Origin: Opitutaceae bacterium | Lineage (GTDB): Bacteria > Verrucomicrobiota > Verrucomicrobiia > Opitutales > Opitutaceae | DNA: 21,262 nt | Reading direction: 5' to 3' | Assembly (NCBI GenBank): GCA_025352845.1 | Contig: JANXSC010000514.1 | Span: 1-21,262 of the forward strand | Shown here: piece after piece, positions 8,001-14,640 of the stretch | Layout: the number at the start of each line of letters is the position of its first letter | Position numbering within the stretch: position 1 is the stretch's first letter | The notes under the pieces: model-generated | What the model saw: only the letters and a program-made list of their open reading frames with translations | What the model was told of the DNA's origin: nothing | Database searches by the model: none | Made by a program: the position numbers and the translations under genes

Positions 8001-8162
8001 ACCCTGTGGCGCGGCCTCACGCTCTTCGCGAATCTCCGCAACGTGACCGACATCCCCAACCGCGGCACCACCGTGGGCCCAAACACGCCGCCCCACGCCA
8101 CCCAAAGCTTCGTCGAACGCTACGGCTCGCTCTGGACGATCGGGATCAAGGGGACGTTTTAA
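5058..8162 (+). CDS. TonB-dependent outer-membrane receptor with N-terminal carboxypeptidase-like domain
   Basis: A 1034-residue outer-membrane transporter. It has a signal peptide (residues 1-24, MKTKPLFGATSFCIAAFF then IRAA), a carboxypeptidase regulatory-like domain (about 31-108, GSIEGRVLNAASASYVDGA), a linker with a possible TonB-box-like DRFVV near 124-128, a plug domain (about 150-260, with VTEFLKYLPGVTID and ISRIEVSHSPTPDTPGKSLAGSINL), and a long C-terminal beta-barrel ending YGSLWTIGIKGTF. The terminal Phe is the usual BAM-recognition residue. TonB receptors use inner-membrane energy to import siderophores, cobalamin or oligosaccharides; the substrate cannot be read from sequence. 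This layout is common in multi-copy receptor families of Verrucomicrobia. Start ATG 5058 is chosen for the signal peptide; the frame is open upstream but overlaps the preceding gene. No Shine-Dalgarno is seen. Confidence 0.93.
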   Translation: MKTKPLFGATSFCIAAFFIPIRAAEPAPTGSIEGRVLNAASASYVDGARVTVEGTALETFTDDDGSYRLDGVPAGDARIHLFYTGTAPHVATVRVAAGQTSTHDVSLAAADAPTMPAAGPIKLDRFVVGESKEMAGAAIAINEQRFAANIRNVISTDEFGAVSEGNVTEFLKYLPGVTIDMSGGDGRYISIEGAPAANTPITIGGIGLSSPGDNNTSRGIEVGFFNLNNISRIEVSHSPTPDTPGKSLAGSINLVPRSSFERSRPVFNGSLYLLMRDDYRGLGKGAAMDRDPRRKVWPGADFSWVVPVNKNFGFTLSAGASTQYSSQDRAINTWRGNSAVTNAVAFPATVPGRPYLSAFQVNDAPKESDRDSLGVTLDLRLSPRDRLALSYQYSSFDGWISSRQLTFTPTQIVASSISPTSVQGVAGLGQLTLNNAGNRVRENRTYLPTFAWRHDGPLWKFDFATGRAYGKNAIRDMDKERFLAVQARRTGVTIGFADTGLIRPGVITVTDNTTKLPVDPYRLENYALNTLTSTPQRADDINFTATANARRDFLWAVPVTLRTGLDFRQTMRDKRTWTSTYTHVGRDGRGNLTNGTALPFLDPLFSTRFAPYGFPQIQHLDSKEVFAYWRTHPAEFTLDDNALYRSHVTNSIRAQEAVSATYLRGDVALLDRRLLLVGGVRFEQTNVKAEGPLTDLTRNVQRDAQGRPLRTPAGAVIPITTDALATSKLTFLERATHVKKEYLRYFPSLNATYHLRENFLLRAAVSTSIGPPDFSQYAGGLTLPNTDNAPSSANRIVVNNAAIKPWTANTVKMRAEYYFAGVGQISFGAYRRQFQNFFAATVFPATPEFLALYALDATEYAPYEVSTQRNLPGSVRVEGLDFSYRQALTFLPPWARGLQVFANGSLQRTSAAKGFLGNNAFNEIPRNAAWGLSFTRPRYNLRANWTWRADQVEATVAGLSIEPGTYNYTPGFTKLDLLGEFTLWRGLTLFANLRNVTDIPNRGTTVGPNTPPHATQSFVERYGSLWTIGIKGTF

Positions 8163-8175
8163 ACTTCGCCAACGT

Positions 8176-8200
8176 GGACGAGGCGTCCCGCCTCATGTCC
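8176..8200 (+). other. GC-rich hairpin between receptor and giant gene
   Basis: GAGGCG-TCC-CGCCTC is a perfect 6-bp stem at 8180-8194, extended by GGAC/GTCC arms beyond a 2-nt bulge. It lies 13 bp after the receptor stop and 22 bp before the next ATG. No T-tract follows, so it is more likely an intercistronic processing or attenuation hairpin, or a palindromic repeat unit, than a terminator. Its arm shares GAGGCG with the hairpin at 5023-5040. Confidence 0.5.
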
Positions 8201-8222
8201 GCAAACAACGCTTCAATTTCTC

Positions 8223-11200
8223 ATGCACCTTCTTCGTCAGCTCGCGCTTTTTCTGAGTCTCGTCGGAGCCGGCTACACCCAAACCGCGCCCATGATCACG
8301 GCGCAGCCATCCGGTCGCACGGCCAATGCAGGCGACGCAGCCACATTCTCCGTCACCGCCTCCGGGACGACTGTCACCTATCAGTGGTTCCGCAACGGCA
8401 TCGCGCTCGCCGGGGCGACTGCTGCGACGCTCGATCTCACCGACGTGCAAGTGACGGATGCCGGTGCCTACCACGTGACAGTCTCGAATTCCGCCGGCGG
8501 CGTCACGAGCGCCCCGGCGATTCTGCGCGGCACCGCGTCACCGCCCACGATCACTGCGCAACCGGTGAGCCGAGTCGCAACGGCCGGTGAGGCCGTTACC
8601 TTTTTGGTCGTCGCGCCCTCTCCGGTCACCGGTGCGCTCCAATACCAATGGCGCCGCAACGGCTTTCCCCTTTCCGGCGCGACCACCGCGACGCTCACCT
8701 TCTCACCCGCGAGCCGCAGCGACATCGACACCTACGACGTGCGCGTGAACGACGGCCTCTCGGTCGCCTACTCAGACCCCGTCGAACTGCACGTCGTGCC
8801 GACCACCCTACCGCAAGTTCTCCGAATCGATCCGGGATTCAATGTGTCGATCGACGGCGATGTCTTCGCGATGGCGCAAGTGGCGGGCGGAAAAATTGTC
8901 GTGGCCGGGGCTTTCGGCCGAGTAAACGGCGTCGCGCGCTCGTCAATCGCACGGCTCAACACTGATGGCACACTCGACGAGGCGTTCACCGCCAGCGCCA
9001 GCAACATTTCAAGTCTCGCCGTGCAAGGCGACGGACGCCTGCTGATTGCGGGCGAGTTCACCCGCGTCAACGACACCGCGCGCGCCGGCGTCGCACGACT
9101 AAACGCCGACGGCACCCTCGACCCTACCTTCAACCTGAACGCAACCTTCAACAACGCTATCACCATCGTCCGGGCCCTTTCCGGCGGACGAATGCTCATT
9201 GGGGGCGGCTTCACGAACATCGGCGGGGTCGGACGCAGCCGCATCGCGCGGCTCCACGCCGATGGCAGCCTTGACCCATCCTTCGTCCCATTTTTCGGGG
9301 AACCGCTCATCACGTTTTTTTTGACCGATCTGGCTGCCCTGCCAGACGAGCGCGTGCTCTACGCCACAGATGGCTCCATTTCCAGCAACGGCATCAGGCG
9401 TCCCGGTGTCGGGCGGCTGGCCCGCGATGGCGCGACCGATCCGGCGTTTTCGTCCGGTGGGTCCCCGAGCTTGGGTGTCGGAGTCTACGACCTCGCGCCA
9501 CTGCCTGGCGGGCGCGTTTTGGTCGGTGGCTCGTTTTCCGAATTCAACGGCATCCCTCGGAGCCGAATCGCACTGCTTGAACCCAACGGAGCCGTCGATC
9601 CCGTTTTTGTCCCCGCCACTCCTTCGGTCGAATTGGTGGCCAATCTTGTTCCCACCCGCGACGGCGCGGTGTATGTCTCCCGCCGGAGCACAACCTCCAG
9701 TGTCCTTTCTGCCGCAGCCGCGCTTACTCGTCTGAATTCCTCCGGGGCCGCTGATGAATCCTTGGCCGTCGCATTTTCTGTCGCACGCACCCCACCCAAC
9801 CCGGGTTTCGCTTTCGATACTCGCCCCGAGTTTTCCGCGATTCATCTCTTAGACGACGGCAACCTGCTCCTAGCCACCGGCACTTTTCGCGAAGGCAATG
9901 TGACCCGCACCGGACTCGTTCGCACCCTCAGCGCATCAGGTGCCTTCATCCTTTCCCAACCCGCCGCCATCATTCTTTCCGCCGGCGCCAACCTCTCGCT
10001 TTCGGTCACCGCGAGCGGCGCGGCCAGTTTCACCTACCAGTGGTTCAAGGATGGTGCGGCCATTGCAGGCGCGAGCCGCTCCACCTATGCGGTGTCCGTC
10101 GTCCAAGCCTCCGCCGGCGGCACGTATTTCGTTCGCCTCACCCACTCGGGCGGCACGCTCGACTCCGCACCGGCGGTCGTGACGATCGAGGAAAGCGCCC
10201 CGGTATTTGCCGGTGCGACCCGGGCACCCGCGGGCTTGGGTGCCACTTTGCAAGCCGGCACGCGCTACGCCCTCACCGCTCCGGCGCTCCAGGCCGGCAG
10301 CACTCCGCTCACTTATCAATGGAGCAAGGATGATATCGCGCTACCCGGCGAGACGGGCACGGCACTCTTCCGCGCCGCGTGGTCCGTCACCGACAGCGGC
10401 GCGTATCGCGTCGTGGTTTCGAATTCGCGCGGCTCCATCACCAGCCAGCCCGTGCTGCAGACCGTCGCAGCCACTCCGGATTGGACTTGGGCGACGCCCC
10501 TTCCCCAGGGCAATTCGCTCAGCCTCGTCTCCTACGTGAACGGCACCTTCTTCGCTTCCGGCCAGCGCGGCACGCTGCTGCGCTCGATCAACGGCCTCGA
10601 CTGGAGCGCGCTGCGGATCGCCGGCTCCGCCGCCGTCGGCCCAATCGCGTTTGGCAACGGCCGCCATGTGGCCCTCACTTCATTCGGCGGGCTGCTGACC
10701 TCGGCCGATGGGACTACGTGGACACCGCGCGAATCGGGGCTGACGGACGGCCGCTCGCTTGGCCGGATTGTGTTTGGCGGCGGCCGGTTCGTGGCGGTCG
10801 GTTCTTTGGGCACCGTGCTCACCTCGGTGGATGGGCTCGCTTGGAGCGCGATCTCGCTGCCCACGACCGATGCGGCCACCGGGGTCGCGTTCGGTGCCGG
10901 GCAGTGGCTCGTGCTTACATCCGGCGGTCGGGTGTTCACATCGACCGATGGCGTCGCTTGGAGCGTGCGACCCGATCTGCCGGAGAACACAGCGCACCTC
11001 GCCTATGGCGCGGGCCTGTTTGCCACCGCCGTCCTGAACGCTTCCGCGATCTACACCTCGCCCGATGGGCAGGTTTGGACGCGCCGATTGTCCAACGCCT
11101 CCACCTCGGTGACCGTGCTTGACCTGCATTTCGCCGACGGCGGTTTTCTCGCCGCTCTCGCCACGTCCGCCGGCCGCTACCTCACGTCCGCGGATGGAAT

Positions 11201-13241
11201 CACGTGGCGGGAAATCACGCCTGCCTCTTCGCTCAACACCGCGAGCTTCACGCTGACCCGAGGCGGCAACACCTACGTCATGGCTGCGGCCGCGCCGGAT
11301 TTGCTGCGCTGGTCTGTCGATGGCGTTTTCTGGAGCGGCATCGGTCGCGCCGAGGGCCGCTCCTTCCGCGCCATCGCCACCAACGGCACCGTCGCTGTCG
11401 CGGTCGGCACGGCCCAGCCGCCCGTCGGCCGCGCGCTCTCCTCGTTGCTCAACATCTCGTATGACGGCGTGCGGTGGAGCGAGCGATCTTCCGGTGCCGG
11501 CGGCACACTCAACGACATCGCCTACGGCGGAGCGCCCGCCAACCTGTTTGTCGCGGTCGGCGGCGGTGGCGGTGGCAATGTTTACATCACATCCCCGAAC
11601 GGAGTGAATTGGACGAGCCGTGGCTTCGGCACGTCCCAGACCATTCGCGGCGTAAAGCACGTCAACGGCCGCTTCCTCGCCGTCGGCGACAACACGATGC
11701 TCGCCTCCACCGACGGGACGGCATGGATACCCGTGCCCCTCGCCGGCTCCCCCTCGCTCTACCAGACCGCCTACGGCGCGGGAGCCTATGTCGCCGTCGG
11801 CGCCGCGGGCACCGTGCTCCGCTCCACCGACGCCGTCGTTTGGACCACCCGTGCGAGCGGCGCGACCGGCACGCTCGTCGATGTTATTTTTGCGGCCGGA
11901 AAATTCGCCGCCGTCAGCAGCACTGGCGAAATCGTTACCTCGCTCGACGGCCTCGCGTGGAGCTCGAAGACCAGCAATGCCACTGCGCTAGCCAACATCG
12001 TCTACGCCGGCGGCCAATTCCTCGCCCTCGGCGCGCGCAACAGCTATTTCGTCTCCACCGACACTGAAATCTGGACCCCCGAGCAACACGGCAGCGGCCA
12101 AAGCCTCTTCGATGCGCTCGAATTCAAAAACCGCCTCGTCGCTGTCGGCGCGTTCGGCTCGGTCCTGACGCAAGCGTTGCCCGCGCCCGCCGGAACCGCC
12201 GCCCCTGTCATCACTGCCTCGCCGGCTTCGCAAACCGCCCGCACCGGCCAGAGCCTCACGCTCACGGTCGCGAGCAGCGGCTCTCCCGCCCCCGCGTATC
12301 AGTGGCTGAAAAACGATGTCCCCATCGCGGGAGCCACTGCCGCGACCCTCGTGCTCTCACCTGTGCAATTCGCCGACGCAGGCACCTACGCCTGCGTCGC
12401 CACCACGCCCGCCGGTGCCGCCATCTCCGCGACCGCCACCCTGCTCGTCGCTCCCGCCGCGCAACTTTCCAACCTCTCCGTTCGCACCACGCTCGCCGCC
12501 GCACAGTCCCTCAACGTCGGTCTCACGGTCGGCGGCAACGGCAACTCCAAACGGATCCTCGTCCGCGCCGCCGGCCCAGCGCTCGCGAGCTTCGGTGTCC
12601 CCGGGGTCATGGCCGACCCGAAAATCGAGTTGTTTTCACGGGGGCAAAAATTTGCCGAGAACGACAATTGGAATACGGACTCCGCCGGATTCGATTTCGC
12701 GCGTGTGGGCGCGTTCGTGTTTCCCAACAGCAGCCGGGACGCCGCCTGGTCCGGGTTCCTCGACGGCGGCGTGTCGGTCGTCGCTTCCGGCACCGGTGCG
12801 GGCGCGCTCCTCGTCGAGTGCTACGACATCGATCTCGCCACGCCTACTCCGAACCGCCTCATCAACCTCTCCGCGCGCAACCGTGTCGGCCCCGGTGCCG
12901 ACGTTCTGATCGCTGGGCTCTACGTCGCCGGCAGCGGCACGTTACGCGTGCTCGTCCGCGGCGTCGGCCCCGCGCTCACCGCCTTCGGCGTCGGCGGCGT
13001 GCTCGCCGATCCCAAGGTGGAACTCTTCGACTCCGCCGGCGTGAAGATTGCCGAGAACGACAATTGGTCCGATGCGTTCGCGCCGACGTTTGCGAGTGTC
13101 GGCGCGTTTGCGCTTCCGTCTGGAAGCCTCGACGCCGCGCTCGTCGCCACGCTCACGGCCGGCCGGGCCTATACCGTGCAAGTCTCGGGCGCCAACGGCG
13201 GCGTCGGCGAGGCGTTGGTCGAACTTTATGAGCTGCCCTGA
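8223..13241 (+). CDS. giant secreted Ig-like / delta-60 / SxDGxxW beta-propeller protein
   Basis: A 1672-residue protein with a signal peptide (MHLLRQLALFLSLVGAGYTQ). Domains in order: Ig-like 1 (24-101) and 2 (107-192); seven delta-60-type units (about 214-576, each with a variant of ARLNxDGTLDxxF); Ig-like 3 (577-657) and 4 (660-750); about fourteen 39-residue units with SxDGxxW turns (767-1317), resembling YCF48/BNR-type propellers; Ig-like 5 (1325-1411); and two copies of a roughly 125-residue domain with GPALxxFGVxGVxADPK and AENDNW (1417-1547 and 1548-1672). Each Ig domain shows the YQW core and most show the D-x-G-x-Y signature. There are no catalytic motifs, LPXTG signal or PEP-CTERM-like tail. 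Large modular proteins like this are usually extracellular or surface-bound and bind ligands or glycans; that role is inference. The start is ATG 8223, 60 bp after the receptor gene, without a visible Shine-Dalgarno. Confidence 0.88.
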   Translation: MHLLRQLALFLSLVGAGYTQTAPMITAQPSGRTANAGDAATFSVTASGTTVTYQWFRNGIALAGATAATLDLTDVQVTDAGAYHVTVSNSAGGVTSAPAILRGTASPPTITAQPVSRVATAGEAVTFLVVAPSPVTGALQYQWRRNGFPLSGATTATLTFSPASRSDIDTYDVRVNDGLSVAYSDPVELHVVPTTLPQVLRIDPGFNVSIDGDVFAMAQVAGGKIVVAGAFGRVNGVARSSIARLNTDGTLDEAFTASASNISSLAVQGDGRLLIAGEFTRVNDTARAGVARLNADGTLDPTFNLNATFNNAITIVRALSGGRMLIGGGFTNIGGVGRSRIARLHADGSLDPSFVPFFGEPLITFFLTDLAALPDERVLYATDGSISSNGIRRPGVGRLARDGATDPAFSSGGSPSLGVGVYDLAPLPGGRVLVGGSFSEFNGIPRSRIALLEPNGAVDPVFVPATPSVELVANLVPTRDGAVYVSRRSTTSSVLSAAAALTRLNSSGAADESLAVAFSVARTPPNPGFAFDTRPEFSAIHLLDDGNLLLATGTFREGNVTRTGLVRTLSASGAFILSQPAAIILSAGANLSLSVTASGAASFTYQWFKDGAAIAGASRSTYAVSVVQASAGGTYFVRLTHSGGTLDSAPAVVTIEESAPVFAGATRAPAGLGATLQAGTRYALTAPALQAGSTPLTYQWSKDDIALPGETGTALFRAAWSVTDSGAYRVVVSNSRGSITSQPVLQTVAATPDWTWATPLPQGNSLSLVSYVNGTFFASGQRGTLLRSINGLDWSALRIAGSAAVGPIAFGNGRHVALTSFGGLLTSADGTTWTPRESGLTDGRSLGRIVFGGGRFVAVGSLGTVLTSVDGLAWSAISLPTTDAATGVAFGAGQWLVLTSGGRVFTSTDGVAWSVRPDLPENTAHLAYGAGLFATAVLNASAIYTSPDGQVWTRRLSNASTSVTVLDLHFADGGFLAALATSAGRYLTSADGITWREITPASSLNTASFTLTRGGNTYVMAAAAPDLLRWSVDGVFWSGIGRAEGRSFRAIATNGTVAVAVGTAQPPVGRALSSLLNISYDGVRWSERSSGAGGTLNDIAYGGAPANLFVAVGGGGGGNVYITSPNGVNWTSRGFGTSQTIRGVKHVNGRFLAVGDNTMLASTDGTAWIPVPLAGSPSLYQTAYGAGAYVAVGAAGTVLRSTDAVVWTTRASGATGTLVDVIFAAGKFAAVSSTGEIVTSLDGLAWSSKTSNATALANIVYAGGQFLALGARNSYFVSTDTEIWTPEQHGSGQSLFDALEFKNRLVAVGAFGSVLTQALPAPAGTAAPVITASPASQTARTGQSLTLTVASSGSPAPAYQWLKNDVPIAGATAATLVLSPVQFADAGTYACVATTPAGAAISATATLLVAPAAQLSNLSVRTTLAAAQSLNVGLTVGGNGNSKRILVRAAGPALASFGVPGVMADPKIELFSRGQKFAENDNWNTDSAGFDFARVGAFVFPNSSRDAAWSGFLDGGVSVVASGTGAGALLVECYDIDLATPTPNRLINLSARNRVGPGADVLIAGLYVAGSGTLRVLVRGVGPALTAFGVGGVLADPKVELFDSAGVKIAENDNWSDAFAPTFASVGAFALPSGSLDAALVATLTAGRAYTVQVSGANGGVGEALVELYELP
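8862..9950 (+). repeat. seven tandem delta-60-type blade units inside the giant gene
   Basis: Residues 214-576 divide into seven units of about 52 residues. A typical unit reads a hydrophobic strand, GGKIVVAGAFGRVNG, then SIARLNTDGTLDEAFT. Units 1, 2, 3 and 5 keep the motif best; 4, 6 and 7 are diverged (for example LARDGATDPAF, LNSSGAADESL). Seven units match one closed seven-bladed propeller. The call rests on visible motif periodicity. Confidence 0.75.
10521..12173 (+). repeat. about fourteen SxDGxxW blade units inside the giant gene
   Basis: Residues 767-1317 hold thirteen recognisable turns of the SxDGxxW type (SINGLDWS, SADGTTWT, SVDGLAWS, STDGVAWS, SPDGQVWT, SADGITWR, SVDGVFWS, SYDGVRWS, SPNGVNWT, STDGTAWI, STDAVVWT, SLDGLAWS, STDTEIWT) plus a final unit lacking the turn (LVAVGAFGSVLTQ). 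Spacing averages about 39 residues. Each unit also has a GxFxAVGxxGTVLTS-like strand pair, resembling YCF48/BNR-type blades. Confidence 0.8.
12471..13238 (+). repeat. duplicated C-terminal domain of the giant protein
   Basis: Residues 1417-1547 and 1548-1672 are two diverged copies that align over their whole length. Shared landmarks are NLSxR at the start, ILVRAAGPALASFGV versus VLVRGVGPALTAFGV, ADPKxELF, AENDNW, VGAF and a C-terminal LVExYD or LVELYE. I recall similar domains at the ends of other verrucomicrobial and acidobacterial secreted proteins, but know no assigned function. Confidence 0.8.
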
Positions 13242-13253
13242 AGGCCAGGCCGC

Positions 13254-14498
13254 TCACTTCCCCACACACCACAAATTCCGATACCCCCGGATGAAAATCA
13301 TCCCGTCCGACACCGCCATGCTCCCGATCACTTTGTCGCCGATCGAATTGGTCGCAAGCAGCTCGAACTTCGGCGCGGCGCGCCACACGAAGGCGTCGCC
13401 GCCCTGGTTCACCGCGTAGAGCCGGTCGCCGCTGCGCACGAGGGACGACCAGTTTTGCGCCGTCGGGCCCGGGCCCTTCAGGCGCTCGTTGTAGACGAGC
13501 GCACCCGTCGCGAGGTCGCGGCACTCGGCCATGCCGCCGTCCGTGAGGATGTAGTGATGCCCGCCGTGGAGCACGCCGGAGCCGATGCGCTGCGGGACTT
13601 TCGGCAGGTGCCAGACGCGGTGCGCCGCCGTCACGTTGCCGCTGCCGCCGGCGCGCACGGCGAGCGCGGCGCCGTTAAAGCCGCCCATCGCCACCACCAC
13701 GCCATCGGCGAAGAGCGGCGAGTTGTAGGCGAGCGGGTTCATCCCGTCGCAGGTCCAGAGCTCGCGCCCCGTCGCCGGATCGACCGCGCACACGCGGCCC
13801 GGCCACATCACGAACAATTCGTCGCGCGCGCCCACACGCCGCAGCAGCGGATCCGCCCACGATCCGATCCACGCCGCGCCGCCGGCCTCGCCGGTATTGC
13901 CGCCGGGCTCGGCGTGTTGCCAGAGCGTGCGGCCGGTTTTCTTGTCGAAGCAATACAGCACCGTGTTCTCGCCCGGCCCGAAGTTGAAAAACACGCGGTC
14001 GCCCGCGATCACCGGCGAGGCGGCGTTGCCCCAGATTTGTTTTTGCACGCCGAGGTCCACGCGTTTCCAGAGCTCGCGTCCCCCGAGGTCGTAGCAATAC
14101 ACCGCCGAGCCATACGAGACGACCACGCGCTCGCCATCCGTCGCGGGCGAGGCTGCGCAATACGGATTCGTCGCGTGCGTGGGCTCACGATCGGTGCAGA
14201 CGATGCCGGACTGCCACAGGAGTTTTCCGGTGCGCTTGTCGAAGCACATCAACGTGCGCCGGTCCCCCTTTTCGATGGCCTGCGTGAGAAGAAGTTTTTC
14301 ACCCCACACCACCGGCGTCGAATTGCCGCGATCCGGCAGCGGCGTTTTCCATTTCACGTTTTCCGTCGCGCTCCAGCGCAGCGGCAGATCGGTCTCCTCG
14401 GTCACGCCGTCGTGCGTCGGCCCGCGCCATGCCGCCCAATCGGCGGCGGAAACGGACAGCGCGCCGGAAAACAACAGGGCGCCAAGAATCGTTCGCAT
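13254..14498 (-). CDS. secreted PQQ-type beta-propeller repeat protein
   Basis: A 414-residue protein with a signal peptide (MRTILGALLFSGALSVSA, then ADWAAWRG). It holds a run of PQQ/BamB-like blades, each with a strand ending in TGxxLW: CFDKRTGKLLWQSG, CYDLGGRELWKR, CFDKKTGRTLWQHA, AVDPATGRELWTCDG, CRDLATGALVYN and others, about seven in all. The DWAAWRGPTHDGV opening followed by PLRWSATENVKWKTPLP is the standard form in planctomycete and verrucomicrobial members. The catalytic residues of true quinoprotein dehydrogenases are not evident, so a binding or scaffold role is likelier than a dehydrogenase. Start ATG 14498 matches the signal peptide; in-frame ATG 14510 and GTG 14528 lie upstream but fall in a hairpin. 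It is convergent with the giant gene (12 bp between stops) and divergent from the sulfatase. Confidence 0.88.
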   Translation of the reverse strand: MRTILGALLFSGALSVSAADWAAWRGPTHDGVTEETDLPLRWSATENVKWKTPLPDRGNSTPVVWGEKLLLTQAIEKGDRRTLMCFDKRTGKLLWQSGIVCTDREPTHATNPYCAASPATDGERVVVSYGSAVYCYDLGGRELWKRVDLGVQKQIWGNAASPVIAGDRVFFNFGPGENTVLYCFDKKTGRTLWQHAEPGGNTGEAGGAAWIGSWADPLLRRVGARDELFVMWPGRVCAVDPATGRELWTCDGMNPLAYNSPLFADGVVVAMGGFNGAALAVRAGGSGNVTAAHRVWHLPKVPQRIGSGVLHGGHHYILTDGGMAECRDLATGALVYNERLKGPGPTAQNWSSLVRSGDRLYAVNQGGDAFVWRAAPKFELLATNSIGDKVIGSMAVSDGMIFIRGYRNLWCVGK

Positions 14499-14504
14499 GG
14501 GGTC

Positions 14505-14528
14505 GTGCATCCTCGGCGGAGCATGCAC
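14505..14528. promoter_or_regulatory. near-perfect palindrome just upstream of the PQQ-propeller gene
   Basis: Arms GTGCAT (14505-14510) and ATGCAC (14523-14528) pair perfectly. After one C/C mismatch, CTC and GAG pair as well, leaving a GGCG loop, so 9 of 10 arm positions match. It ends 6 bp before the PQQ-gene ATG and covers the only GAGG that could serve as its Shine-Dalgarno. It could act as a DNA operator between the divergent genes or as a translation-blocking hairpin. Confidence 0.4.
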
Positions 14529-14640
14529 GCGGCCGTGGCGATTTCAAGGACCGCCACGCGCCCTGAATTCCCGTTTGCCCCGCCTCGCGCCCGCGCCCAA
14601 CCTCACGCTCCCCTCGCGTCGCCGCCGTTTTTTCCCCGCC

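Noticed and set aside
5685..8105. An 806-codon minus-strand frame antisense to the TonB receptor
   Set aside because: The composition (Gly, Glu, Val, Arg, Ala runs) is that of the antisense of GC-rich coding DNA; the receptor on the plus strand has full domain support.
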